Assembly: GCA_905183005.1 (NCBI GenBank)
Contig: CAJJDO010000112.1
Location: 261,385 to 325,384 of the forward strand
Direction: 5' to 3'
DNA from: Paramecium pentaurelia
Taxonomy: Eukaryota > Ciliophora > Oligohymenophorea > Peniculida > Parameciidae
DNA: 64,000 nucleotides
The notes beneath the pieces were generated by a model. That model saw only the letters and a list, made by a program, of their open reading frames with translations. It made no database searches and was not told the DNA's origin. Positions 36,001 to 49,901 of the stretch are shown in pieces. A program made the position numbers and the translations under genes. Position 1 is the first letter of the stretch, and each line of letters begins with the position of its first letter.

Positions 36001-39000
36001 TTATGGAGAATGTATCCTATTCCTTTAACATTCAAAGTTACTGGTCTCTATCTTCTCTTTACATTACATAAAAGATTATAATTATATTCTCTTTCTACCT
36101 TTGGAGCAAACTGTATCTCTATAGGTTAATCACCAAGAGCTTTTATAGTTCCTTATACTGGAGTTATTGTAAGTGAATCTCCATAATCTGGATTATGGAA
36201 AGATTCTTTATCGAATTAGAATGTCAATGGAACATCTTCTAAATTCTTAAGAATAACTGTTTCTTTATTCTTTCCTTAAACCAATAAAGGTCCGAAATTA
36301 ACTTTACCCACATTAAATATAACATTAGGTTCAACAACATTTCCAGTTATAAGGAAATATTAAGTAATGTGCTCTTAAGGAATCTCAAAGACCCAATAAC
36401 TTTCATGTTATCCTTATGTATCAGGTGAATATTCGAAAATGATTTCAGATTTCTTACCAGACAAAACTACTCCCTTATTAGTTATACATTTAAAGTAATT
36501 AGCATTTTGATTCTTTTCATCATCAATTCTTTTCCATTCATATTCATAACCAACTGAAGTTGGATTCACAACATAAAATCTCTTAGTATTTTTAACTTTG
36601 CATCCTAAACTCTCAAATTCTATTACATTATATTTTGCTTCCAAATCTGGCTTCTTATCTCTATAATTACTAGGTGGTAATTCAAAATGACATATAGGTC
36701 TCTCTGCTTAACCATCTAATTCCACTATCAACTTCTCTTAATTTGGATCCAAATTATCAATATAAATAATCAACAATCTCTCATTCGACTCATCAATTTC
36801 TGTAGGACTAAATTTAATAGTAAAAACTTCATCACTATTACTAGCAATCTTTCCTTACTTTGGATACACATAGAAATAACCAGGATCTATAGCCCCTGTC
36901 TCTGCTGATAATATCTTACAATTATAATTTATGGCTATTAATGAAGTATTCTTTAATTTTAATTAATGAACCCTTGTTGTATACATCAAAGTTTCCTTGA
37001 AGTAAATATTTCTCTAATCTATTTCATATTTAGCAAAATCAGCAACTGCATTCACCTTCAATGGCATACTCTTATCACTCTTATCAATCACCTAATATTC
37101 TGGTTCAGGTAATGGATCTGATATTGGAATGTTAGCTTCTTCTCCAGGTTCAGGTTATGGAGGTTGTACTATTTCTTACTTAGCAGCTTTCTTATCGACT
37201 TTCTTAGCTCCTTTTTTATTTGCAGCCTCTTCAGCTAATCTTCTAGCTTCTTCTTCTTCTCTTCTTTTCATTAACCAATTATATTCAGTTAATGTAACAT
37301 ACTTAGTGGTTGCCATGCTATCATCCCATTCTGATGAAATTTTCTTATTAATTTATTTAGTGTCACATTACAAAGCAAAAGATTTGTGAATTATACTTCT
37401 ATTAGATTTAAATATTAATGTAATTGGTTTCTATTCTTTTGTATTCAAATGACCTTGTCTAGGAATAAATGAAAAATCTTCACATCCTTAAGTATTCCAT
37501 TAAAATCGAATAGTATTGGTTCCATTATTTTTTAAATAAAACTATATTTTCTTTTCAATATTTATGATGCAATCACCAAATTGAACTTCATCATCTAAAT
37601 TCTCAAATACAATATCTTCTTAGAATGCTTCACCTGTCACTGCCACTTTAGTAATTTCATAGGGATTTAATAATGTTTACATTACAAAATAATGTTACTT
37701 AACTCCTACATCTTTTGGAGTGAATTCAATATTAAAAGTAGCAGTAGTTTTTGGAGTTAGAGTAAAAGTGTTTTAATCTAAAAATCTAAAATGTTCGTTA
37801 ACTGCTGTCAAATCCCATTTTACTGTAGCTGGAATTTATCCATCATTCTTCAATACAATTGGCATAGTTAAAGTCTTACCCAATCTAACTCTGCCAAACT
37901 TAACAACAGGTGTTCTTTCATCTATCCAATCCTTTGGTTTTTCCAATTTCAATGTAGGTAAGGCTCCTTCTCCTCTTAAATCAAATAATAATTTATGAGT
38001 CTTAGAACTTTGTTCACCATTCTCAACTATAGCTTCAAAAATACCAAAATATTGAGCCATTATAGTTGGTTTGAAAGCAACCTTAATATAAACACTCTCA
38101 TGAGGTGCTATTTTGACTTATTTTGGAAAAACTTCAAATGCAAAATTATCATTAGGATAATTCTATCTTCTTCTTGTATCTAATTTTACACTACATGGAA
38201 TCTTATTAGGATTTGTAAGTTTGAATCTTTCGACTACACCATCAGGAACTTTAGATGGTACCAATGTTCCAAAACTGAATACTTTTTCTTCTATAAAGAA
38301 GACATTAGAATTAATCAAATTTGATAGATTATTCACTTAAGACTACAATACTACTTGCTCTTCAAAAATAGATTCATATGTTGTTGTACTAATACCTGGA
38401 ATACAACTTTCACTTAATACTTCATATTCAATTCCATTAGGTTGATCTTCTGGATTACGATTAATAATGTCAATTGCCAATTTTTGTTCATAGTTTTTTT
38501 GACCTTATCCTGCAAATGTTATTTCTACTGTGCAAGATGAATCTGGAGCTATTGTACCAATACTAGGCATGATAGTCCATTAGCCAATTTTCAATTATCC
38601 AGGAGGTGGATCATTCTTTCCAGGCTTTGCTTATTTCTTTTCCTATTTTTTATCATCTTTTTTTGGTCCTTTCTTTGGATCTACAGGTGCCAATGAAGAT
38701 GGCATAGCTTTCATTAATTCCTTCTTTTCTTAAGCTTCTTTATTTTATTAATCTAATAATTGCTTTCTGAATTCTTCATTTGCATAATCAAATATTGTGA
38801 AATTGAATTCAAATTATCCTTCATTTTTGATTTCTAAATGTCTTACTTTAGATTCATTAAACTATATTGGTCCAAAATTGATATTTTTTAATGGATTAAT
38901 TGAATATTTTGAATACACACCATTGAATTATACATTAATTGGAACTGGTTTATAGACTTCTTGAGTTTTCCCTTCTAAAATTTCTAAATATAAATCAGTT

Positions 39001-42000
39001 GTATCATTTGTAGTCTTCATTTTTATTTCTTTTACACCACAAAACCTTATCAAAATATCTTTCTATTAGCCAGGATTAAGATCAGTTTCCATTGGTTCTA
39101 CTTAAAATAATTGAGGGAAGAGCTTCTTTTTAATTAGACATTTAATTTTAACTAAATATTAGCCAATATTCTTGACTTATAATATTTGATCTTTGAAATC
39201 ACCCACTTTTACACTACCAAAATCTAAAATATTTTCTGGTGTTGGATATTTAATATCCACTTAAATTTAAAATGCTTCAGCATCTACATTTATAATCTTA
39301 GGATCCTATTTTATATTCATATTCTCAACATCCTCAACTTCAAGAGTTATTTTGAGATTTAATTTCCTTTCCTTTATAGCTCTAAATCTTATTTCAATTT
39401 TAGCTTCCATTGTAGGTCCTAATTCACCTGAAGTATTGATCACTTAAAATTCTTCCTCTAATTATTCAATTCCTGTTAATTTCCACTTTGCATTAATCAT
39501 ACCTGTATTTTTTATTGTAACTGTTCTTGAATCAGATTAAGAAATTAACAATCTTTCAAATTTTACATCAGGATTTAGTAAATCTATGGTTGGTCTACAT
39601 CCAATACATACCATTGGAATAATAAGAGGCAAAGGATTATCCTTAATCTATACTATCAAATCATCTCTAAATTTTTAAGGCTTGTCTGGGAATGCCCACA
39701 TTCTTAACTCTAATGGAACACTATTCAATTAAATCTTAGAATTATCCACATCTAATGTAAAAACTCCTTTTTGTATCTCTTTATTTTCTTGTATACTTGA
39801 AAGTAAGGAAAATTATAAATCTGTATCAAATTTACCAGAATTATACAATCTAAAAGTAGTGCTATTGATTGCTCTATTAGCTACCTTATCTGATTTTCCA
39901 ATCAACAATGGTCCAAAATCAAAGCATTGTTCATTCTATACATAAACCTTACTCAAGTAAGAATCAGGTGCAATTGCAGGTCTAGATTTCTTTACTGTCC
40001 AAAATAGCTACTTAGGTAATGAACTTAAAGTTGGGTAATCAGCAACTCCCTTGACTTCAGCAGCTGACTTCTTAATGGAAAAGAAATTGTCAAAATTTAA
40101 TCGTCCATCAAATGTACCAGTATGTTTTGTAAAGAATTAAATCACTAAAATCAATGTTCTACCTGCAGGTATAGTCCATCTATTTTATTTTTATATCAAA
40201 TCTTCAAGTTTAAAATTATACTTTTAATCATTTGACTAAGTTGATTCTGCATTCTTTTACTATTGTGATCTCTTACTAACATTTGCAATCGATCTTGAAG
40301 TAACATTAGCTCTAGCTTTGACAGATGGAGTAACTGGTTTGTTAAGTTGATCAGGATGTTGTTGTTGTTCCCTACTTGGTGAATTGATATCTTCTAAATG
40401 TTTATTTAATTCCTCTTAAATATTGTTCTTATCTTCATCCACATGTTCTGTCTTTTATTATGATTACATCTTGAAATCCTTCACATACATATCTTTTGGT
40501 GTGAGTATGCTGAAGTATTTAAGAGTTTATGTAAGTGTAGCATTTGACTGATGTATTGATGATTCTTTTGTATCAGTCTTCTTTCGACCACTTTGAATAG
40601 ATTGATTCAGATTGTCTTTTTTCTTCATCACAATCTAGTGATAAATTGGATCAGGGATAGGTAAAGAATTGGGATTTGGATAAATTGGAGCTGGTATTAT
40701 TTACAATCCTGTTTAGCATAATTATGGTAAATTATAATGTAAAGGAACCTCACTAAATTATCTTTCACCTTTTTAAAGGTATGAATAATCCACAATTTCC
40801 ACTTTGGGTTCTTCTGGCTCAGGAGGTTTGTCACCCTTCTTTGCTGGCTTCTAAGGTTTTTCTTCTTTCTTTCCTTCATCAAATACGGGATCATGAATTT
40901 TGGTTGCTATTTCTATTTTCTCATGATATTTATTCTCTAATAAAGCTTTAACTTTTGTTATCAATTCATTGAAATTTTATCTCTATATTTCATCTTCAAA
41001 ACTTGCAGGATAAAATACATCATAATAATTTTATTCCCCAAAATTTCCTGCTGATTTAGGTTATGATTTTGGTCTTGATTTTTATCTTGATTATTATTAT
41101 TATTATAATTATAATTATGAAACTTAAGGTTTCTCTTATTTTTTAGTAAGACTCTAAGATTATTCCTTTCCTCTCTTTGTTTAAGCTTTATTATTCTTGT
41201 CTTTTGATGTTGGAATAGGTTCTACTATTTCTTCTTTTTTAGGTTTATCTTCTTCTGCTAATTTATCCATTCCTGGCCATTCAATTAATTTCTAAATTTC
41301 AAAACCATATTAATCAAATTACTCTTTCAATACAACTACTTACAAATGAGAATCAATCTCCATAATGCATTTCATTAAATATAATTCATTAGGCCAATAT
41401 TTAGATTATAAATTATCAAAGATTACACCTGCACCACAATCTTCATGAGCCAATCTTGCTTTCAACAATTTTACAATGATCTCTTCACTTAAATATTCAT
41501 AAAGATGCAATGGAATTGGTCCCCATTTATCTTCTAGATCCTTTGATTTCTTTCCTGCTTTCTTTAATAATTTCTCTCTCTCTTATTATACAAATTAAAT
41601 TTCATTTTATCTCTATGATAAATATTGTTCTAATTGCTAATAGGCTTAAGTCTAATTTTCTTGATTCCATTAAATCAACTCATTCATATTAATGACTTTT
41701 CTTCTATGTGTTTATTCCAAATAATTGGCTAAATGACTCTTACCACATTTAGGAGGACCCATGATAACAATATTTTTTAAAACATCATCACTAACCTTCT
41801 TTGGATATTCAACTTTAATCATAGTTTCCTAAACTACAATATCATCTAATTCTTTTTATAATTATTCTTTATTTTCAACATTTGGATCTTACAATTTATT
41901 CAAAATTTGATCTTTTCTCTTACTTCTAGTGAATGCTTTTTAAAAATCTAACCATATTGGTTATCCTGGTTACCTTACAGGCATTAATATAAAATCTGAA

Positions 42001-45000
42001 TGTTCTAATTATGGATAACTATTAATGATTTCATCATCTTAAAGATATTGAGTATCAAAATCTAATGAGAATAATTCAGTATCAAATTCAGTAGGATTCT
42101 TGATTTCTAATACTGAATGTGCAAACTTATCATAAGGTAAGATTGGTCCAATATTTATTAATTATGGATTGAATTGTAAATTTATACTTGTACCAGTTCC
42201 TTTTAGATTCAATACATAAGGTGTTGCATTTTCTTTGATATTTAGAGTGAATTTTTATGAATAATTTCTTTCAACTAATGGAGTGAAATGAGCTTCAACT
42301 AATAATTTATCACCTGATTTAATAATGCCACTATTTGGGACTAAAACAAATCTAGGTTCTTCTTTCTTATCAGCTGTCAATTCTTATCTAGTTGATTATG
42401 ACCATTCACAATCAATTTCTTTATCATTAACAAATCTTAAAAATATTATTTTCTTTTATCCAATTAGAACTTTACCAAAATCAATTTACCCATCAGATGA
42501 ATTCTCAATAACAATTTGAGGTATTGTAATATTGGCAACTAATTCTAAATGAAATTTTGGACCCTTTTTCAATTCAATAGGTACAACAGTTTTTGTAGGT
42601 CCAAATCCCATATTCTTTTTTGTTTAATATTAAATATTCAAAGTAATATTTGCACCACTAGGTAAATTCAAGACTCTTTCTGGTACAATATTATAACCTG
42701 AAGTCTTAAAATACTTGCCATCTAAAACAAACTCAACTGGTAAAGTACCAGGATTATTTATAGTAATTGATTTTTATCTGATAGAATTAAGTACTACATT
42801 ACCGAAATCACAAATATATGTAGCCAAAATTACATTATCATAAAATTTCTCTTTTTGATCCCTTGAATGTGTCCTTTCATCCTATTTATCTAATACAGTC
42901 TTCTTTATTTATTCGCAAAATACAAATCTATCTATATCTCTCTCTACCTCTAATTATACTTATTCCAAAGTCTTAACTTAAACCTTTTAATTCGAAGTCT
43001 TAGCTAATAGTTAAGCTCTTTTAATCTAGTTTTCCAAATCAGCTTTCTTCTTAGAAATCTCAACATCAAATTTCTATTAAAATAATGGATTTTCAGCTCT
43101 TGGCAATTATACAACCATTGAAGGATAAACACCTTTTCCAATAATTGTAATTGGTTCTGGCTCATAATATCCTATCTACACCAATATAATTTCCTTGAAT
43201 TCTGCAGGTATTACAGGTGAAACTCTTACTGTTATTCTGAGTTTCTCTCCTCCTGCAATCTTTCCATTCTAAGGTTATACATCCACAAATCCTTTCTTTT
43301 TTACATGTCTCAAATCAATCTTAAATTCAAATGTAACCTTTCCTGTATTTTCAATTGTAAATTCTCTAGAAACCCATTCACAAAATCTAACATCACCTAA
43401 TTCAATTAAAGTTGTGCTCATTTTAGATGATAACAAACTACTATCTCCTACTAAAGTCACTTCATATTCAGGACCACCATCAACATGGCAAACAGCAGTA
43501 GTTTTGAATCTCTATCCTCCTATGGCATTATAAACAAATTCAACTTATTCTTCTGATCCAGGTTCCATATAACCACTTAATGGTAAGATATCAAATATTT
43601 CATTAATAGGTATATTTGGTTATTGACCTTAAGTAGATAATTCTTCACTTACAAAAGTCCATTCATAATTTAATGCCATTTCACTTTGATTTTTCATTGT
43701 CATAACCATTTTCTTTGTTGTATCATATAAGATGGAACCAAAATTAATAAGATTTGTTTCCATAATTAAATTTGGAAAATGGACTTAACCAATTAAATCA
43801 ATCAAATCTTTATGTGGATGATCATAATGAGATAATTATAATTTTCCTTCTAAATCACCAGATTTACGATCAGATTTAAAAGCAGGATCAAAATCAATTC
43901 TAACAACTGCACTTTTACCTGGATTCAATTACAACTTGTCTGAATTAACTGTGAATGGTTATTAACACTTTAAATCAAAATTTACAGGTAAAGGGCAAGC
44001 ACAAGTGATTTCAAGATTTTTTGAAATAGGCATAAATGGAACATTCTTTTCCCAAGAATATTTAAAAAAAAGTTTCTTTTCAGAAAATTACAAAGTAGGT
44101 TATATGAAATCACCTTCAATTGTTGTTGGAAATAATAGATTTGCTTTCCTTTCAGTTCCTATAGTGGAATGTAACATAAATATTTCAGAAATCTTTCCTT
44201 TCTTTTAGGAATATCCTCTAAATTAAAACATAATACCATGTTTAGGTGGTAAAACAATAGTATCAGGAGCAATAGAGAATACTGATTCTTCTTCTGGTGG
44301 AGGAGGAGCTTTATTATTTTTTTAATCTTATTCTTCCTTTTTCTATTGGGGTTTCTTCTAACTCCATTATAATTTTTATGGTTTTCTACCTTTATTCTCT
44401 ACAAAGATTTCCTTAGTAACTTTTCTGTGAGTATAATTAACTCCCATATTAACAGATGATAAATCATCTTTACAAAATATTGTTGATCCAATTCCTTTTG
44501 CTTTTAATTGTACTTCTACATCATCACCTTCTTTAATTACAAAATGAAGAACATCAGAAACTTTAACAGCATCATCTGCACTACAAAGTACTTCAATTTC
44601 ACAACTCTCTTTTGGTTTTATAATTCCATGTTTTTAGATTGGTTTAAATATTGAGATTTTATTTTTTGTGAAAGCATGGAAATCAGCTTCAATATCACTA
44701 TCATTAGTTAATGTTAATTTAAGTGAGTAATCCTTTAAGACATCAACATTTCCAAAATCTAATTCTGTTTTTGATGTTTTTACTTTAGGTCCTTCTGAAA
44801 ATGCCACAATTGTTATTACATGAGGTTAACCATTATTAGTACCAACTATATTTATTTATAAAGGTAAGGTAATATCATATAATTTCTTTGTAGTCAATGT
44901 CACTTCCAAAGACATAGTTGAATTACCATTAATCTTACCACTTGATGGTTCGACTGTATAATCTGCCAAAACCTTATATTCATCATTTTAAGGTAAAACT

Positions 45001-47269
45001 ACGAATTTGGCTGGTAATTCAGATGTATTAATTAAATCAACTCTTGATTTACATGGATTTCTTAAGAATACTTTTTAATCATCTCCTTTGTTAAAATTCA
45101 ATCTATCACTAGGTCTTAATTCTACTCTTGGAGCTTAACAATCAGCTGTAATTGGTATAGATAACATATCTTATCCAACTCCTTCAATATCTACAACCAT
45201 TACTTATTCATATGTTTTAATTTATTTTGGAATAAAAGTTACTTTTATTACATCAAAATTTTTAGGTTAGATTGTATTTCTTCTAGGTTCAATTTCAAAT
45301 TCTCTTTCAGCTAATTTACCATCACCAGGTATTTTAAGTTCATATGTAAATGCAACTGTAGATGTGTTAGTCATTCTAATACTCTTTGTTTATTCAAATG
45401 AATAACTGACAGTACCAAATTGAATTTTTTCATCCTAAAAATTGAATGTAGGAGCAATCACATGTCCAATAAATAATATTGTTAATTAATCTGTTGATCC
45501 TTCTAATTTCCATCTAAAAGTTTCTTTAAATTCACCTGGTATACTAGATTTAAATGTTATTGTAAATGGCATTCTTTAACCAACTGCTAATACTCCTCTT
45601 TCAACATCAAATTTAAACATCTTTCCAAATGCTCTTTCATTTGGCATCAATTCAAATTTACATTCTATTTCTCCTCTATTTTCTATTACAACTTCAGTTT
45701 TATGAATTTCATTAACAAAAACATCTCCTAAATTCACTTCATAAACACTTAAAAATGCCCTTGGACCCATACCTTGACCATATAAATTTAATGGCAATCT
45801 TTCCTCTGAGCATGATATATTGCAATAAGCAACTGTCTAATACAGAAATGCACTTCTAGGCACAAAGGTTACTGTAACTGTCATCTCAGAATTAGGCCAA
45901 ATTTATCCTTATGTTGGTTCAATAGTAAATATATCATCAATAAAAAGAAGTAGATCATCTTCAATAGCTTTACGAATATTTCTATATTTCCTTGCCAATT
46001 ATAATTCAGCTTTCTTTTATTTTTTCAAAATAATAGCTTTTTCATCTCGCTCTTCTTCTTCACTATCTTCATCCTCTTCTAATTCTAATTCTTCATGTAC
46101 TCCTTCATTTGAGACCAATTCTTTGATAAGCATTCTCTCTTCTGCTTCTTCTTCTTCCAATTGATTTCTCAATCTATTCTTCTTTTCTTATTCCTCTTTT
46201 TCTGTTGCAAAAGCTCTCCATTCAAAATCTACTTTCACATTAGATTTATTGATAATCTATAATGTCTATTGTAATTGGAGACCAATAAAAGCTTCAGTCA
46301 TATTAATTTAACTTTTAGATAGATAGACATTTCCATTATGTGCAACCCCAATAATGGGTACATAAGCTTCCATATTATCATACTATAATATTGCCTTATT
46401 TTTATAGGATCTAGCTTCAGTTGGAAAGAATCTGTTAATACATTTAATATGTATAATTACTTGATGACTATTTACTCATTTTTGCCATATTCTAAGACTC
46501 CTTCTCTCTTATCAGCATCAAAACCTAAGGGTAATTTCAAGAACCATTTAGTGGTCTTCTCTCCTAAATTTCTAATGATAACTGGTTTTTCAGTGGTGTA
46601 TTTGACAGGACAATTTCCAAAATCGAGAGAATCAGGAAAATCTAAAGAATCTAAATAATTATATACCAATCATAGCTCTTTTTCCTACTGCAACAATTGG
46701 AACAACAAATTTCTCTCTTTCTGTTTCAACTATAACATCATAATTATAATCTGATTTCGACTCAGGAGAAAAACGAATAATGAAGTTGGTTTCCATACCT
46801 GGAGCAACCTAATGGATGATAATCATAAAATAAATGCCTTGGTCCCTGTTCCTGCATCTTTTCCATTAGTACCTTAAGGCACAACTTAAAATAAGCGAGA
46901 GTCAGGCTTATATATTTTAACCCTTCTAGCTACCCGATCTTTGTTACGCAACTTGAAAATCTTCTCCTTTATTTACAATGGCTTATTTGCTTTTAAAAAG
47001 TAAGATGTACCTCATAGTCTGTGAATTGTATTATAGGTGGAATAGGATCAAACAGCGGTTCATCGATTGGGACACTACTCACAGGTTGAGAAGAGAAGTC
47101 AGCCAGATTCTAAAATTCAATGATTTTTATTTTAGGATGTGCATCTTCAAAAATCTATCCAGATAATTGCTTCTAAATCAATTAAGATGGAGTCTAAATT
47201 ATGAGAGAGGAATACAAATTCTTAAATTTTAGCTTGTCTATTTGTCTAGGTAAGCTTCTTCTGCATCAT
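33021..47269 (-). CDS. HYDIN: HYDIN, ciliary central-pair projection protein
   Basis: About 14.2 kb and roughly 4,600-4,700 residues, interrupted by many tiny introns. Start ATG at 47269. The N-terminus gives EFTPSQLIQKQLSG, PPIIQFTDYE, ETEREKFVVPIVAVGKRAMI and DFPDSLDFGNCPVKYTTEKP, which are diagnostic of HYDIN. The body consists of dozens of ASH/MSP-type beta-sandwich repeats (patterns such as VEFGNVRLG, NPFSVEP-like turns). A P-loop nucleoside-kinase-like segment with Walker A GPPKCGKS lies near 41730-41765, as in HYDIN of other ciliated organisms. The C-terminus includes GKPLQVNIDPKAKG and ends FYLQGE. HYDIN forms the C2b projection of the axonemal central pair and is needed for ciliary beating. 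Resolved introns include a 25-base one near the end and a GC-AG intron at 46809-46837. Confidence 0.96.
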
Positions 47270-49002
47270 CAGTTATTTAATTTAATAAATTATATTTTTT
47301 ATATCACTAAATCATTTATATCAGGGAGTCCGCCACATTCTTTTTAAATAATTAATCTATATTTAGTTAATGAACTTATTCATAATATATACCTAATACT
47401 AATAAAATATCTTAACACTAAGTAAAGTAATGAAAAAAAAATAGGAAACCAAAATGTTTGTATAATAAAATTATTAAGTGTAAATCTAGATTTGAAAAGG
47501 AAATAAAATAATGATTTAATAGTCCCAACAAATAAAATAGCAATACAAAATTAATTTAAATAAACTAATTTCTTCAAATTAATAAAATAATATAGAGTCA
47601 ATCAAATAATATTGGCAAATACTAAAATGAACTCAAATATCTTTTTATCATTCTTAAAATAACAAATTATTAAAATAGGATCTATAATTAAATGTGAATC
47701 TTGTCCATAAATTATCAGCCTATCATAATTCTTAAAAGTAAACATTCAAGCAAAATTAACAAATATCCATTTTAGTACTGAAACCAAAAACGATAAAATC
47801 TAAATAGTATTTAAAATTCTAAATAAATTAAGATTTATATAAAAAATTCTTATGAATTTTATATTATACTAAGTATCTTAATATTTATATTAATTTCTTT
47901 ACCAAATTGATTCTTATAAAAATATTGATTTAAATAAAAAATAAATCAAGATATAAACTTACTCATAATTAACTCACTATATCCATTACAACTGCTATAA
48001 TCCCAAAAATAGTATATAAATATTAGCAATAATCCAAATTAGAACTGTTTCCTATATTTTCTTATTGTCATACACAAATATATTGATGAATTTATTTTTA
48101 ATGAACATAAACTATTATTGGTAATAATTCTAAATAGTAAGAACTTTAATGTTAGTTAAAAAATAATACCAATACAATATCTCATCTTTATTGTTCTATA
48201 TCTTAAAAATCAGAGTCAGGATGTATTTAAATAATTTTAATCTACCTCTTCTTAAACAGAATTTGAAATAAAACAAAATAATATGCACTCTCCGTAAATA
48301 TTAAATCATTTGATTTGTTATATCATCTATTTTGGAAATCATGTAATATTGACAAAAAATATCCAAAAGATAAAATTGATACTTATCTAAAAATTGTCTA
48401 TTTAATACGTAATAACAACCTTCACACATTCCATATCATATAAATGTTCTTAATCTTCCAATAAATCATTTATAGATGTTGTACAGAAATGAATATTGAA
48501 TTTCAAAATAATATACTTAATTCAGCTATCAGAAATTCTTTTATGAAACATCTTGATGAATTTAGTAAAGATTACATCAAGGAAAAATCAATATTATGGA
48601 ATTTTAAATAAATTTACTTGGCATAGATCTTATATTAAATGAGATGCAATAAATGTCAAATTTTATATATTTATATAATTCTAGTTAATATAATATTAAC
48701 AATATTATGTAATAATTTTTGAAAAACACAAAATATTAAATAATTTATACTAATGGTAATCATCAATACTCATACATATATCTGTATAACCACTAATATG
48801 AATTTAATTATTAATATTCATTTCTAAATTCTCTCTATACAGATTTAAGTTCTAAATATAAATAATAATTCAAATTATATTTATGGATATAATTTCTTTT
48901 AAATATTAAATTTAACAATTTTATTTTTCTTATATAATAGAAAAAGTATTTTTAAAGGTTAGTCAAAACCGAAATTACAATCTATATAATTGAACATAAT
49001 AT
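47270..49002. other. Gene-poor AT-rich stretch with possible decayed membrane-protein frame
   Basis: 1.7 kb between the HYDIN start and the end of the HSF-like gene. It is clearly more AT-rich and looser than the rest of the window. On the minus strand one frame starting at ATG 48342 reads as a hydrophobic, multi-span-like sequence (ILYWYYFLTNIKVLTIQ, ILIICYFKNDKKIFEF, FCIAILFVGTIKSLFYF). It is broken by in-frame TGA codons at 47974, 47746, 47602 and 47380. It could be a relic, but open frames of this length with Leu/Ile/Phe/Lys composition are also expected by chance in such DNA when only TGA stops. 48343-49002 shows nothing. Confidence 0.3.
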
Positions 49003-49901
49003 TCAATCAAAATGAATTGGCTTGCTTAGATTTTATAATTCTTCGAATAAGGCTTTAATTTATTCCTAATCATCAACTTCTTATTTTGGTGATTCAAATA
49101 ATGGTTAATTTAGATTTGTTTCTAGAGTATGAAGTTCATTCTATAAGAATTTAGTTGTGAAATATTAGGAGATATCTTGTGTTATTAATATAAATTACTT
49201 TTAAACTTTTTATGTTAAGACATAGCTCCTATGATAATATCTATCCTCTCCAATTTATGATTCACTTAATCAAACTGACTATGTAATAACTACAATATAA
49301 TGAGTTTCAACCTTTTTGAGATTCCACATTTCTTCCAAAAGCACACCACTCTTTTATTTTAATATTTGCATATCTTCATCTAATCTTGTATTTGTATCTT
49401 TAATATCAGATGCACACACCCTTAAGATATTTTACTCTTCCTTCAATTTAGCAGCTAAACAAATTATATTATAAAATACATGGTTGATTAGGATTTACAG
49501 ATTCCTAATTCCCATCATCATTGTTTCTTCGCTTTATAAATTGTAACATCTATCTATTAAAAGGATGTTTAAAATTATTACTTTACTCCTTTTCTAAAAC
49601 ATTTGTGTTTAAATTCTTAGCCATCCTAATGTTTACTCTTTTTAAAATTATATAAATTCAATTGTCTAACTAATCCTTCTTTAAATTTACCTAAGAAAAC
49701 TGGAATAATTTCTATGTTTAAAATATTATGGCAACACTTATTATTATAATAATTTTTGGCTTTTTACTACAAAACTTAATCCTTCCTCAGTCCAAGAAAC
49801 TATATGAGATATTGATTGATCCTAAACCTTTATATAAAATTTACTTCTAGCATTTCAAATGTTTTAGTTATAAAAGTTGGAACTAATGAACGAGTAGCCA
49901 T
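49003..49901 (-). CDS. Heat-shock-factor (HSF) type transcription factor
   Basis: 247 residues after six introns (23, 25, 37, 25, 22 and 23 bases), the most intron-dense gene per kb here. The DNA-binding domain occupies about residues 1-105: LVPTFITKTFEMLE, ISHIVSWTEEGLSFVV, VLPQYFKHRNYSSFLRQLN, LYNFKKSKHQDGQEFKHKCF, RKGMLQFIKRR. All the HSF signature blocks appear in order. A short linker and a coiled coil (LKEEQNILRVCASDIKDTN, RLDEDMQILKQKSGVLLEEM) follow as the trimerisation HR-A region, then a Glu/Gln-rich tail. It should bind inverted nGAAn repeats and activate stress genes. The 37-base intron is the longest found in the window. Confidence 0.9.

Noticed and set aside
36978..37400. Plus-strand open frame of 86 codons starting near 37129
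   Set aside because: It is an antisense shadow of HYDIN coding sequence, which is unambiguous on the minus strand.
46978..47166. Plus-strand 62-codon frame over the HYDIN 5' end
   Set aside because: The opposite strand carries the conserved HYDIN N-terminus with consistent splicing.
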